A DNA stretch of 64,000 nt. Source: Nocardioides soli (GTDB taxonomy: Bacteria; Actinomycetota; Actinomycetes; Propionibacteriales; Nocardioidaceae). The translations under genes were made by a program, and so were the position numbers. Positions 32,915 to 42,103 of this stretch are shown here, one piece after another; position 1 is the first letter of the stretch; each line of letters starts with the position of its first letter. The stretch lies in NCBI RefSeq assembly GCF_014191495.1, contig NZ_JACHWR010000001.1, positions 1 to 64,000 on the forward strand, in the 5' to 3' direction. Below the pieces are notes generated by a model that did no database searches, was not told where the DNA came from, and was given only the letters and a program-made list of their open reading frames with translations.

Positions 32915-34051
32915 TTAGGCCGTGTTCCGCCAGGAGGCTTCGGTACGGGCGATCAGGTCGTCGACGACCCCGGCCACCTCGCCGGTGCGCTCGAACGCGG
33001 CACGCTGCCGGGTGGCGCCGTTGTCGCTGACGCTGCCGGCGACCGCGGCCGTGACCGCCTCGAGGTCATCCGCCTCGTCGAGCACGACCCGAACTCGCTC
33101 GACCAGGGCGTCGACCACCTCACGGGCGGGCGCCAGCCGGCCGGATCTCGGGTGTACCAGCGAGTCGGCCATGCCGAACCGGGAGGCCCGCCAGTGCGCG
33201 GCCCGCAGCCCCTCTGCGCGCCACCGGGGCAGCGGACGACCGGCCCGCCAGTCCCGGGCCGCGGTCTCGACCAAGCCCCGGACCAACGCCACGATGGCGA
33301 CCGCGAGCACCGGGTCGGTGCAGACGTCACAGACCCGGACCTCGACGGTCGGCTGCGCCTCGGAGAGCCTGGCGTCGAAGTAGAGCATCCCGGCGTCGCG
33401 GGCCGCCCCGGTCTCGAGGAGCATCCGGCTCACCTCGCGGTAGCACTCGACCGACCCGAACTGCTCGGTCTGGCCCGCACTCGGCCACCGCGGCCAGACC
33501 TGGGCCCGCCACGAGGCGTACCCCGAATCGCGGGACTCGACGAAGGGCGAGTTGGCGCTCAGCGCGAGCAGCACCGGCAGCCAGGGCGCGATCCGGTCGA
33601 TGACCGCCACGCCCTCCTCCTCGCCGTCGATGCCCGTGTGCACGTGCATCCCGCAGGTGCCGCCGGTCCGCGCGACCTCGCCGTAGGTGTCGACCATGTC
33701 GCGATAGCGGTCGTGGGGGGTGACGACGGAGCGGTCCCCACCGAGCGGCACGATCCCGCACGCACCCACCCGGAGGCCCGCGGCCCGGGCGGCCTCTCCG
33801 GCGGTACGTCGGCCGGCCACCAGCTGGGCGAGGACGGAGCCGAGGTCCGTCTCGGGGTCGGTGCGCGTCTCCAGCTGGTGGCGGAACAGCTCGTGATCGA
33901 GCTCGTCGGTCGCCGCCCGGGGCCGTCGGCGACCGTGACCGTGCTCGCGGAACTGCTTGAGCACGGCGGGGGCCGCAGCCTCCACCTCGCGGGTCGCCGG
34001 GTCGAAGAGCAGCAGCTCCTCCTCCACGCCGACCGTGCGCGTCCTCCCCAT
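32915..34051 (-). CDS. Carboxylate-amine ligase, YbdK/GCS2 family
   Basis: A 378-residue protein with the YbdK-type start RTVGVEEELLLFDPATREV (Glu metal ligands), TDELDHELFRHQLETRTDPE, GTCGMHVHTGIDGEEEGVAV (His-rich catalytic segment, residues ~135-155) and PTVEVRVCDVCTDP. YbdK proteins have weak glutamate-cysteine ligase activity. Followed after 9 nt by a second, more distant superfamily member (31442), so the two may act in one small-molecule pathway. Confidence 0.85.
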   Translation of the reverse strand: MGRTRTVGVEEELLLFDPATREVEAAAPAVLKQFREHGHGRRRPRAATDELDHELFRHQLETRTDPETDLGSVLAQLVAGRRTAGEAARAAGLRVGACGIVPLGGDRSVVTPHDRYRDMVDTYGEVARTGGTCGMHVHTGIDGEEEGVAVIDRIAPWLPVLLALSANSPFVESRDSGYASWRAQVWPRWPSAGQTEQFGSVECYREVSRMLLETGAARDAGMLYFDARLSEAQPTVEVRVCDVCTDPVLAVAIVALVRGLVETAARDWRAGRPLPRWRAEGLRAAHWRASRFGMADSLVHPRSGRLAPAREVVDALVERVRVVLDEADDLEAVTAAVAGSVSDNGATRQRAAFERTGEVAGVVDDLIARTEASWRNTA

Positions 34052-34060
34052 GCCGGACCA

Positions 34061-35092
34061 CTACCCCACCCCCGGAGGCGGCATGCCCGGCCCGATGCCC
34101 TGCCCCGTGCCCTGGGTCCAGTCGCCGATGCCCGCCCAGCTCTGGGGCGCCACCGCGCGGGTGAGCAGGTCGCCGACCAGCTGCGCAAGCGAGTAGTCGG
34201 GCTCGACCTCGCAGCAGCGGTCGACGGCGCACCAGGCCAGGGCACCATCGCCGGCCTGCCAGGCGGCCAGGGCCAGCACGGCCGACGGAGCCGGCACGAG
34301 CGGGTCGGGCGCCCGCCGCACCACGTCGGTCCAGAGCTCCACGTGGGAGCGGGCGCGATCGCGACACAGTGACGAGCACGCGGCGTCTCGGACCCGGACG
34401 TCGAGCATGCCGCGCAGCAGCCGGGCCACCGCGCCGTCGTCGGGGCGGGTCGCCGCCTCGGTGTGCCGCACCACGAGCTCGCGCGCCCACTGACCCTCGT
34501 CGAGAGCCGGTGCCTGCGGACCGAGCGCGGCCAGCTCCGGGACCACCCGTGCCACCAGGTCGGGCACGGCGGCGATCGACCTCGCGAGCTCCTCGCGGGA
34601 GGTGTGCAGCACCCGGCCGTCGTAGACCGCCTGGGCCGCGAACCGGTGCGCGGAGAGGTCGTAGGGCACCCCGATCGCGGGGATCGCCATCGACGGGGTG
34701 CCGCGGACGGGGACCGGGAACCAGCGGCGACCATCGGCCCGCAGCGCGTCGATGACCTCGATCCCGCTGTCGGCCAGGGCCCGGGCCGTCGCCTGCAGCG
34801 CTCGGTCGGCGAACCGGCCACGCTGGCTGTAGACGACGAGGAGAGCGTGGGGTGCGCCGTGGCGCCGGGCCGGCTCGGCGAGCATCGCGGCCATCTCGGG
34901 GATGGCTGAGCGCGCCGGCAGGTCCACACGAGCGTGGAAGGGAGGATCGGCGCCGAAGGTGAGCATCACCATCGACTCCGACGGCTCGAACCCGAACACC
35001 ACGGGCACCAGCGCGAGCACGTCCTCGGGGGAACGCGCGATCATCGAGGTCGGGTCGGGTCGGCGGGCACGGGCGGCGTGGTCTGTCGTCAT
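34061..35092 (-). CDS. DUF4192 domain protein
   Basis: A 343-residue protein of the actinobacterial DUF4192 family. The N-terminal SMIARSPEDVLALVPVVFGFEPSESMVMLTF and the C-terminal PSAVLALAAWQAGDGALAWCAVDRCCEVEPDYSLAQLVGDLL are typical. The function is unknown. ATG 35092 is chosen because it gives the normal N-terminus; the frame is open much further upstream (to 37045) only as antisense of dinB. It ends 9 nt before the YbdK-like ATG, so the three genes could be one operon. Divergent from dinB. Confidence 0.82.
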   Translation of the reverse strand: MTTDHAARARRPDPTSMIARSPEDVLALVPVVFGFEPSESMVMLTFGADPPFHARVDLPARSAIPEMAAMLAEPARRHGAPHALLVVYSQRGRFADRALQATARALADSGIEVIDALRADGRRWFPVPVRGTPSMAIPAIGVPYDLSAHRFAAQAVYDGRVLHTSREELARSIAAVPDLVARVVPELAALGPQAPALDEGQWARELVVRHTEAATRPDDGAVARLLRGMLDVRVRDAACSSLCRDRARSHVELWTDVVRRAPDPLVPAPSAVLALAAWQAGDGALAWCAVDRCCEVEPDYSLAQLVGDLLTRAVAPQSWAGIGDWTQGTGQGIGPGMPPPGVG

Positions 35093-35236
35093 GACACGAC
35101 GGTCCCCGCGCGGTCCGACATCGGGAACCGGCGTCGGCCCGGCCTGTGGAGGACCCGGTCGGAAGCCTGGCTGTGCACGGTTGGCGGGCCGTCCCTCTCG
35201 GTCGGCACCGTCGGCGGCCCGCGATAGGTTGCGCGG

Positions 35237-36568
35237 GTGCGAGCAGTTGCGTCGGTGCTGCACCTCGACCTCGACGCGTTCTTCGCCGCGGTGGAGCAGC
35301 GCGACAAGCCGTCGTTGCGGGGCAAGCCGGTGGTCGTCGGCGGCGTCGGCGGCCGGGGCGTCGTCGCGACCGCGTCGTACGAAGCGCGGCAGTTCGGCGT
35401 CCGCTCCGCGATGACGACGCGGGAGGCGCGGTCGCGGTGCCCCCACGCGGCGTTCCTCACCGGCCGGTTCCACGCCTATCGCGAGACCAGCGAGCAGGTG
35501 ATGGGGCTGCTCCGGTCGGTCTCGCCGCTGATCGAGCCGCTGTCGCTGGACGAGGCGTTCGTCGACCTCGCCGCGGCCGACCGCGAGGCCCACCCACTCC
35601 TCGGCGACCTCACGGTGGCCGACGTGACCGCGTTCGGCACCCACCTGCGGGAGCGGGTCGTCGAGGTGACCGGCGGGCTGACCGCGTCGGTGGGCATCGC
35701 CACGTCGAAGTTCGTCGCGAAGGTCGCCAGCGACCTGCGCAAACCCGACGGCCTGGTCGTGGTCCCGCCCGGTAGCGAGCGCGACCTGCTGCGCCCGATG
35801 AGCGCGTCGGTGATCCCCGGGGTCGGACCGGCCACGGCGGAACGACTGCGCCGGGTCGGCGTACACACGGTCGAGGAGCTGGAGACGCTGAGCGAGGACG
35901 AGCTGGTCCGGCTGCTCGGCAAGGCCTCCGGTCACTGGCTCCACGCCCTCGCCCGGGCCCAGGACGACCGCCCCGTCGTCGCCGAGCGGGAGGCGAAGTC
36001 GGTGAGCGTCGAGGGCACCTACGACCACGACCTCACCGACCGCGACCTGATGGAGCGCCTGCTGACCCGGCAGGCGGGCGACGTGGCGCAGCGGCTGCGC
36101 CGGTCGGGCCTGTCGGGGCGCACGGTGACGATCAAGGTGCGGCTGCACGACTTCACGACGCTGAACCGGTCGACGACGCTGTCGTCGCCGACCGACGCCG
36201 CCGCGACGATCGCGCGACTGGCCAGGGCGCTGCTGGCGGATCTCGACACCTCGGGCGGCGTCCGGCTGCTCGGCGTGGGCGTGTCCGGGCTCGCCGACTG
36301 GGTGCAGGAGGACCTGTTCGGCGAGCCCGAGGAGGAGCAGGACGAGCTGCCCGAGGTCGAGGTGCCCCACCACTCCCGGCGCAGCTGGTCGCCCGGCATG
36401 GACGTCGTCCACGTCGAGATGGGCCGGGGCTGGGTGTGGGGCTCGGGGCGCGGCGTGGTCACCGTGCGCTTCGAGACCGCGCAGACCCCGGCGGGGCCGG
36501 TGCGCAGCTACGCCGAGGACGACCCCCAGCTCAGCCCCTGGCGTCCGCCGACCCCCGACGACGAGTGA
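35237..36568 (+). CDS. dinB: DNA polymerase IV (Y family)
   Basis: A 443-residue error-prone polymerase. Catalytic residues are Asp11 (LHLDLDAFFAAVEQ) and Asp105-Glu106 (SLDEAFVDL); the helix-hairpin-helix IPGVGPATAERLRRVGV is near residue 195; the little-finger domain follows (GRTVTIKVRLHDFTTLNRSTTL). It ends in an acidic, Trp/Gly-rich C-terminal extension (DVVHVEMGRGWVWGSG) common in actinobacterial DinB2-like proteins. GTG 35237. Its last 38 nt overlap the convergent pxpC gene. Confidence 0.93.
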   Translation: MRAVASVLHLDLDAFFAAVEQRDKPSLRGKPVVVGGVGGRGVVATASYEARQFGVRSAMTTREARSRCPHAAFLTGRFHAYRETSEQVMGLLRSVSPLIEPLSLDEAFVDLAAADREAHPLLGDLTVADVTAFGTHLRERVVEVTGGLTASVGIATSKFVAKVASDLRKPDGLVVVPPGSERDLLRPMSASVIPGVGPATAERLRRVGVHTVEELETLSEDELVRLLGKASGHWLHALARAQDDRPVVAEREAKSVSVEGTYDHDLTDRDLMERLLTRQAGDVAQRLRRSGLSGRTVTIKVRLHDFTTLNRSTTLSSPTDAAATIARLARALLADLDTSGGVRLLGVGVSGLADWVQEDLFGEPEEEQDELPEVEVPHHSRRSWSPGMDVVHVEMGRGWVWGSGRGVVTVRFETAQTPAGPVRSYAEDDPQLSPWRPPTPDDE

Positions 36569-37409
36569 ACCGCAGCTCCTCCCCCGGCCGCAGCTGCGCG
36601 CACTGCCACAGGTCGGCCTCGTCGACCACCGCGAGCACCGGGTAGCCGCCGGTCGGCGGGTGGTCGGCGAGGAACACCACCGGCACGCCGCTCGGCGGCA
36701 CCTGCACCGCGCCCAGGACCATGCCCTCGCTGGCGAGCTCGCCGGAGCGTCGGCGCGGCAGCGCCGGCCCGTCGAGGCGCAGGCCGACCCGGTCGGAGTC
36801 GGCCGCGACGACGTACGTCGTGGCGCACAGCCGGTCGAGCGCCTCGTCGCCGAACCAGTCGGCCCGCGGCCCGGCCGAGACCCGCAGCGGGCCCGGTTGT
36901 GGCGCCCGCGGGGTGTCGAGCGGGCGGGGCTGGCCGGTCGGCTCTCCCACGGGCAGCACCGTGCCGGCCTCGACGCGCGGCGGACCCACCCAGGCGAGCG
37001 TGTCGGTGGACCGCGAGCCGAGCACCGGGGTGACGGCGACGCCACCGCCGACGGCCAGATAGCTGCGCACGCCCGCGACCGGCGTGCCCAGCGACAGCGT
37101 GGCGCCGGCGGGCAGCCACTCCGCCCGGGCGTGCGCTCGGGCGGAGCCGCCGACGGTCAGCGGAGCTAGCGCTCCGGTCACCGCGATCCAGCAGCCGGTC
37201 CCGGCGCGCAGCCTCAGCCCGCCGAGCAGCACCTCCAGCACGGCCGCATCGGCGTGGTTGCCGACCAGCCGGTTGGCCAGGTCCGCCGCCGGTACGTCGA
37301 GCGCACCGGCCCGCGGCACCCCGAGATGCGCGAGCCCGTGGCGGCCACGGTCCTGCACGGTCACCAGCGGCCCGGTCGCCAGCACGTGCAGGCTGCGGGA
37401 CGCGATCAT
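36531..37409 (-). CDS. pxpC: 5-oxoprolinase subunit C (biotin-dependent carboxyltransferase family)
   Basis: A 292-residue protein, last of the PxpBAC-type set: it has the AHS2/carboxyltransferase signature VQDRGRHGLAHLGVPRAGALD near residue 20 and SEGMVLGAVQVPPSGVPVVFLADHPPTGGYPVLAVV near the end. With PxpA and PxpB it hydrolyses 5-oxoproline with ATP. ATG 37409 overlaps the pxpB stop by 4 nt. The upstream open frame to 38273 shadows pxpB and pxpA. Confidence 0.88.
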   Translation of the reverse strand: MIASRSLHVLATGPLVTVQDRGRHGLAHLGVPRAGALDVPAADLANRLVGNHADAAVLEVLLGGLRLRAGTGCWIAVTGALAPLTVGGSARAHARAEWLPAGATLSLGTPVAGVRSYLAVGGGVAVTPVLGSRSTDTLAWVGPPRVEAGTVLPVGEPTGQPRPLDTPRAPQPGPLRVSAGPRADWFGDEALDRLCATTYVVAADSDRVGLRLDGPALPRRRSGELASEGMVLGAVQVPPSGVPVVFLADHPPTGGYPVLAVVDEADLWQCAQLRPGEELRFTRRRGSADARG

Positions 37410-37999
37410 GCCGGGACGAACCTGACCCGGGTGCCGGGCGCCAGCAGCGCCGGCCGGGCGCGATCGGCGTCCCACAGCCGCGCGTCGGTGCGGCCCAGCA
37501 GCCGCCAGCCTCCGGGCGAGGCCGTCGGGTAGGTACCGCACCAGGTACCGGCCAGCCCGATCGACCCCGCGGGCACCCGCGACCGCGGCGACGCCAAACG
37601 AGGCACGGCGAGCTCGGCCGGCAGCCCGGCGAGGTAGGCGAATCCCGGCGCGAACCCGCAGAACGCCGACACGAACTCCAGGTCCGTGTGCCGGGCCACC
37701 ACGCCGTCGACGTCGGTGCCCCACGCCTCGGCGACGAACGCCAGGTCCGGCCCGTCGTAGACGACCCCGACCTCGACCCGCTCCCCCGCCGGCACCGTCG
37801 ACGCCGGCGTCCACTCCCGCAGCCGGGCCACCAGCGCATCGACGTCGGGCACCCCGTCGAAGAGCACCGTCTCGGCGGCCGGGACCACCTCGACCGCCTC
37901 GATCCGCGCCGATCGCGCCCACATCGCGAGCGCGAGCGCCGCCGCCGGGTCGCCGACCTCGGCCAGGAGCGCCGAGGAGGCGATCGGTCGCAGCTGCAT
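37406..37999 (-). CDS. pxpB: 5-oxoprolinase subunit B (allophanate hydrolase subunit 1 family)
   Basis: A 197-residue AHS1-family protein. Markers are the central EFVSAFCGFAPGFAYLAGLP and PRSRVPAGSIGLAGTWCGTYPTASPGGWRLLGRT motifs. It overlaps pxpC by 4 nt and lies 14 nt after pxpA. The enormous upstream extension of this frame (to 41437) crosses the oligopeptidase gene antisense and is not real. Confidence 0.9.
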   Translation of the reverse strand: MQLRPIASSALLAEVGDPAAALALAMWARSARIEAVEVVPAAETVLFDGVPDVDALVARLREWTPASTVPAGERVEVGVVYDGPDLAFVAEAWGTDVDGVVARHTDLEFVSAFCGFAPGFAYLAGLPAELAVPRLASPRSRVPAGSIGLAGTWCGTYPTASPGGWRLLGRTDARLWDADRARPALLAPGTRVRFVPA

Positions 38000-38013
38000 G
38001 GGCCCAGTCTGGC

Positions 38014-38715
38014 TCAGACGAACGGCCGCAGCAGCAGCCCGCCGGCCTCGAGCGCGGCGCGGACGGCGCGGGCGTGCTCGACCGCGCCGGGGCTGTCGCC
38101 GTGCAGGCACAGCGACTCGACCTCGGCCGCGAGCGCGAGCGCCTGCGCGACGATGCCCGCCTCGTCCTCGACCAGCGCGCCCGGCTCGGTGCGCGGCAGC
38201 AGCCGCCCCTCGGGCGTGTAGCTGCGATCGGGGAAGCCCTCGTGGAAGACCGGACGGCCGCCCCCCTCCGCAAGCCTCAGGAACGCCCCGGGCATGCCCA
38301 GCACCGGCAGGTCGCCCGACCCGGCCAGCACCGCCGCCGCCTGCTCCTCGTCGACGATCACGCGGTGGTAGAGCGCCCCGTGCGGCTTGACGTAGCGCAC
38401 CGGCGTACCGGCCGCCGCCGCGATCTCCGCGAGCGTGCCGACCTGGTCGGCGACCTGGTCGCGCAGCACGTCGTGCGGGACGTCGCGGGCGACCCGGCCG
38501 AAGCCCGTCCGGTCGTCGTAGGAGACCTGGGCGCCGACCGCGACCCCGAGGCGGGCGGCCTCGGCGCACACCGCACGCATGATCGCGGCGCTGCCGGCGT
38601 GGTAGCCGCAGGCCACGTTGGCACTGGTCACGACCGCGAGCAGTGCGGAGTCGTCGGTGACCTCCTCCCCCAGGTCGGCGTTGAGGTCGATCGAATGTCG
38701 CGAGAGCGAACCCAC
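38014..38715 (-). CDS. pxpA: 5-oxoprolinase subunit A (LamB/YcsF family)
   Basis: A 233-residue LamB/YcsF protein: SIDLNADLGEEVTDDSALLAVVTSANVACGYHAGSAAIM at the start and RYVKPHGALYHRVIVDEEQA near residue 108 are diagnostic. First gene of the pxpABC operon, which salvages 5-oxoproline to glutamate. GTG 38715 is the likely start; it is 22 nt from the divergent oligopeptidase ATG, so the two promoters must overlap. Confidence 0.92.
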   Translation of the reverse strand: MGSLSRHSIDLNADLGEEVTDDSALLAVVTSANVACGYHAGSAAIMRAVCAEAARLGVAVGAQVSYDDRTGFGRVARDVPHDVLRDQVADQVGTLAEIAAAAGTPVRYVKPHGALYHRVIVDEEQAAAVLAGSGDLPVLGMPGAFLRLAEGGGRPVFHEGFPDRSYTPEGRLLPRTEPGALVEDEAGIVAQALALAAEVESLCLHGDSPGAVEHARAVRAALEAGGLLLRPFV

Positions 38716-38737
38716 ACCCCGACGCTATCGTCGCCGC

Positions 38738-40894
38738 ATGCAGCCGCCCGTCGCGCCACCGATCGCAGAGCGCCGTCCCACCAGCCGCGAGATCCACGGC
38801 CACACCCGCACCGACGACTACGAGTGGCTGCGCGAGAAGGAGTCGCCCGAGGTCACGGCGTACCTCGAGGCCGAGAACGCCTACACCCAGGACCGGACCG
38901 CACACCTCGCCGACCTGCGGCAGGCCATCTTCGACGGCATCAAGGCGCGCACCCGAGAGACCGACCTCTCGGTGCCGACCCGCAACCGCGGCCACTGGTA
39001 CTACGGCCGCTCCTTCGAGGGCAAGGAGTACGGCGCGAGCTGCCGGATCCCCGTCGTCGACCCCGACGACTGGACCCCGCCGCGGCCGGCCGAGGACACC
39101 GCTCCGGACCAGCCGGCGCTGCCCGGCGAGCAGGTGCTGCTCGACCTCGACGCGCTGGCCGAGGGCCACGAGTTCTTCTCCCTGGGCGGGTCGTCGGTCA
39201 GCCCCGACGGCGACCTGCTCACCTACTCCACCGACGTGGTCGGCGACGAGCGATACACGATCCGCGTCAAGGACCTGACCACCGGCGAGCTGCTGGCCGA
39301 CGAGATCAGCGGCGTGCTCGGCGGCGCCACCTGGGACCGGGCCGGCGAGAGCTTCTACTACACGACGACCGACGAGTCCTGGCGCGCCGACAAGATCTGG
39401 CGGCACCGCCTCGGCACCGCGCAGTCGGAGGACGAGCTGGTCCATCACGAGACCGACGGCCGGTTCTGGGTCGGCGTCGGGCGCACCCGCAGCGACCGGT
39501 TCCTGGTGATCGCCAGCGGCTCGAAGACCACCAGCGAGTACCGCTTCCTCGACGCCGACGCCCCCGACACCGGCTGGCAGATCTTCGCCGAGCGCTGCGA
39601 GGGCCTGGAATACTCCCTCGACCACGCCGTGATCGCCGGCGAGGACGTCTTCCTCGTGCTGCACAACCACACGGGCGCCGACTTCGAGCTCGCCACCGCC
39701 CCGGTGGCACCGACCCCCGCGGCGGAGTGGCGGGCGCTGATCACCCACGACCCCGCCGTCCGCCTCGAGGACGTCGACGCGTTCGCCGGCCATCTTGTCG
39801 TGCACCAGCGCAGCAACGGCCTCACCCAGCTGCGCATCCTCGAGCTGGACGGGGACGGCGTGGGCGACGACTACCTCGTGGAGTTCGACCACGAGATCTA
39901 CACCGTCGGGTCGGCCGGCAACCCCGGCTTCCACCAGCCGGTGCTGCGCCTGGGCTACACCACGATGGCGGTGCCGTCGTCGGTCTACGACTACGACGTC
40001 CGCACCCGCGACCTGACCCTGCTGCGCCGGGCGCCGGTACTGGGCGGCTACGACCCCGACGACTACGAGGAGCACCGGCTCTGGGCGACCGCCGACGACG
40101 GCGAGCGGGTCCCGATCTCGATCGTGGCCAGGCGGGGCTCCCGCGAAGACGTGGGTGGGGGGACGCGTCCCGTCCCGACCCTGCTCTACGGGTACGGCGC
40201 CTACGAGACCTCGATCGACCCGTACTTCTCCATCGCCCGGCTCGCGCTGCTCGACCGCGGCGCGGCCTTCGCGATCGCCCACGTGCGCGGCGGCGGCGAG
40301 CTGGGTCGGCGGTGGTACGACGACGGCAAGCTGAGCCGCAAACAGCACACGTTCTCCGACTTCGTGGCCTGTGCCCGGCACCTCGTCGACACCGGCTGGA
40401 CCACCGCCGAGACCCTGGTCGCCGAGGGCGGCAGCGCCGGCGGCCTGCTGATGGGGGCGGTGGCCAACCAGGCGCCGGAGCGGTTCGCGGGCGTCGTCGC
40501 GGCCGTGCCGTTCGTCGACGCGCTCACGACCATGCTCGACGCCACGCTGCCGCTGACGGTCACGGAGTACGACGAGTGGGGCAACCCCGAGGCCGACCCG
40601 GCGGTCTACGACTACATGGCGTCGTACGCGCCGTACGACAACGTCGCGGCCGTCGACTACCCGCCGATCCTGGCGGAGACCTCGCTCAACGACACCCGGG
40701 TGCTCTACGTGGAGCCCGCGAAGTGGATCGCCCGGCTGCGGGCCACCGCCGTCGGCCGCCAGGACTTCCTGCTGCGCACCGAGATGTCGGCCGGCCACGG
40801 CGGCGTCTCGGGCCGCTACAAGGCCTGGCACGACCGGGCGTTCACGCTCGCGTGGATCCTCGACCGGATGGGCCTGGCCGGGGTCGCACCCTGA
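38738..40894 (+). CDS. S9 family oligopeptidase (oligopeptidase B-like)
   Basis: A 718-residue prolyl-oligopeptidase-family serine peptidase. The beta-propeller fills about residues 70-420, with the hydrolase domain after it. The catalytic triad is visible as Ser566 (EGGSAGGLLMG), Asp652 (SLNDTRVLYVEP) and His687 (EMSAGHGG). The AFAIAHVRGGGELGRRWYDDGK segment is typical of oligopeptidase B (PtrB). It has no signal peptide and should be cytosolic, cleaving short basic peptides. ATG 38738 lies 22 nt from the divergent pxpA start. No clear ribosome site, so the message may be nearly leaderless. Confidence 0.92.
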   Translation: MQPPVAPPIAERRPTSREIHGHTRTDDYEWLREKESPEVTAYLEAENAYTQDRTAHLADLRQAIFDGIKARTRETDLSVPTRNRGHWYYGRSFEGKEYGASCRIPVVDPDDWTPPRPAEDTAPDQPALPGEQVLLDLDALAEGHEFFSLGGSSVSPDGDLLTYSTDVVGDERYTIRVKDLTTGELLADEISGVLGGATWDRAGESFYYTTTDESWRADKIWRHRLGTAQSEDELVHHETDGRFWVGVGRTRSDRFLVIASGSKTTSEYRFLDADAPDTGWQIFAERCEGLEYSLDHAVIAGEDVFLVLHNHTGADFELATAPVAPTPAAEWRALITHDPAVRLEDVDAFAGHLVVHQRSNGLTQLRILELDGDGVGDDYLVEFDHEIYTVGSAGNPGFHQPVLRLGYTTMAVPSSVYDYDVRTRDLTLLRRAPVLGGYDPDDYEEHRLWATADDGERVPISIVARRGSREDVGGGTRPVPTLLYGYGAYETSIDPYFSIARLALLDRGAAFAIAHVRGGGELGRRWYDDGKLSRKQHTFSDFVACARHLVDTGWTTAETLVAEGGSAGGLLMGAVANQAPERFAGVVAAVPFVDALTTMLDATLPLTVTEYDEWGNPEADPAVYDYMASYAPYDNVAAVDYPPILAETSLNDTRVLYVEPAKWIARLRATAVGRQDFLLRTEMSAGHGGVSGRYKAWHDRAFTLAWILDRMGLAGVAP

Positions 40895-40999
40895 GCCGGT
40901 CCGAGGGAATTCCCCTGAGAAGTCCCTGAGAGTACGCCGTCGAGGCAACTCTTCAAGTCCCCCACACGTCGTCACGGGTGAAGGCACCACGTTTGACCC

Positions 41000-41026
41000 G
41001 GGAATCCCGCGGTCACCGTGGACGTT
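41000..41026 (+). promoter_or_regulatory. ECF-sigma-type promoter of the sigB-like gene
   Basis: GGGAAT (41000-41005), 17 nt, then CGTT (41023-41026). This matches the GGAAY-N16-20-CGTT form used by SigE/SigH-type ECF sigma factors, 56 nt before the sigma gene start. Confidence 0.5.
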
Positions 41027-41081
41027 GATGAAGACGTGTGGGGGCGCAGCGGCGCCGTCCACCACGGAAGGAGGGCGTCCC

Positions 41082-42035
41082 ATGGCTACCCGTACCGCTT
41101 CGGCCACGCGCGAGATCGAGGGTCGCGACAGCGTCGGCCTGTACCTCGATGAGATCGCCCGCAATCCCCTGCTGGACGCGGCCGCCGAGGTCGAGCTCTC
41201 CAAGACGATCGAGGCCGGCCTGATGGCCGAGCACCTGCTGGCCGAGGGCCGAGTGGGTCGCCGCAAGGGCGGCGCCCCGATGTCGGCCAACCAGGAGGAG
41301 CTCGAGTGGCTGGCCGAGGAGGGTCGCAAGGCCGTCGACACGTTCATCACGGCCAACCTGCGCCTGGTCGTCTCGATCGCGCGCAAGTACGGCCGGGCCC
41401 AGATGCCGATGCTGGACCTGATCCAGGAGGGCAACACGGGCCTGATCCGGGCGGTCGAGAAGTTCGACTACACCAAGGGCTACAAGTTCTCGACGTACGC
41501 CACCTGGTGGGTGCGGCAGGCGATCACCCGCGGCATCGCCCAGCAGGCGCGCGTCGTCCGGCTGCCCGTGCACGTCGTCGAGGAGCTCAACCAGGTCGGC
41601 GGCGCCCGCCGCACGCTGGAGCGCCAGCTCGGCCGCGAGCCCGAGCCGCAGGAGATCGCCGCCGAGCTCGGCATGGAGGTCGACCGGGTCCTCGACCTGA
41701 TGGCGTGGGGTCGCGAGCACGTCTCGCTCGACTCCCCCGTCGACGAGGACGGCGACACCTCGCTCGGCGACCTGATGGCGCAGGAGACCTCGCCGGGCCC
41801 GGACCTGACGGTGCTCGACGTCGAGTCCCGCGAGCGGCTCAACCGGCTGGTCGGTCAGCTCGACGACCGCGCCGCCGACATCATCCGGTCCCGCTACGGC
41901 CTGGTCGACGGTCGGCAGCACAAGCTCGCCGACATCGGCGCCAAGCACGGCATCTCCGCCGAGCGGGTCCGCCAACTCGAGCGGGAGGCCCTGCAGAAGC
42001 TGCGTCGCCTCGGCGACCCCGACCTCGCCGCCTGA
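41082..42035 (+). CDS. sigB: Group 2 sigma-70 factor (SigB/HrdA-like)
   Basis: A 317-residue sigma factor lacking the long N-terminal arm of SigA. Region 1.2 (RDSVGLYLDEIARNPLLDAAAEVELSKTIEAG), region 2 ([57 protein letters not shown]), region 3 and region 4 helix-turn-helix (HGISAERVRQLEREALQKLRRLG) are complete. Sequence and size fit the mycobacterial SigB group, which serves general stress. ATG 41082 has AAGGAGG at ideal spacing. The promoter looks ECF-controlled. Confidence 0.9.
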   Translation: MATRTASATREIEGRDSVGLYLDEIARNPLLDAAAEVELSKTIEAGLMAEHLLAEGRVGRRKGGAPMSANQEELEWLAEEGRKAVDTFITANLRLVVSIARKYGRAQMPMLDLIQEGNTGLIRAVEKFDYTKGYKFSTYATWWVRQAITRGIAQQARVVRLPVHVVEELNQVGGARRTLERQLGREPEPQEIAAELGMEVDRVLDLMAWGREHVSLDSPVDEDGDTSLGDLMAQETSPGPDLTVLDVESRERLNRLVGQLDDRAADIIRSRYGLVDGRQHKLADIGAKHGISAERVRQLEREALQKLRRLGDPDLAA

Positions 42036-42047
42036 GGTCCCGCCGCG

Positions 42048-42081
42048 CTCGACCCGCCCGACGTGCTTCGGGCGGGTCGAG
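42048..42081 (+). terminator. Terminator of the sigB-like gene
   Basis: 14-bp stem CTCGACCCGCCCGA and complement with a 6-nt loop, 12 nt after the stop codon, followed by ACCATTT. Confidence 0.75.
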
Positions 42082-42103
42082 ACCATTTCAGGGGCCCCAT
42101 CGC

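Noticed and set aside
34061..37045. 994-residue version of the DUF4192 frame
   Set aside because: The extension beyond 35092 is antisense to dinB; the DUF4192 N-terminus begins at 35092.
37406..41437. 1343-residue open frame that continues pxpB upstream
   Set aside because: Beyond 37999 it lies antisense to pxpA (other frame) and the S9 peptidase; Arg/Gly/Ala-rich and without domain signs. Only the 197-residue pxpB part is real.
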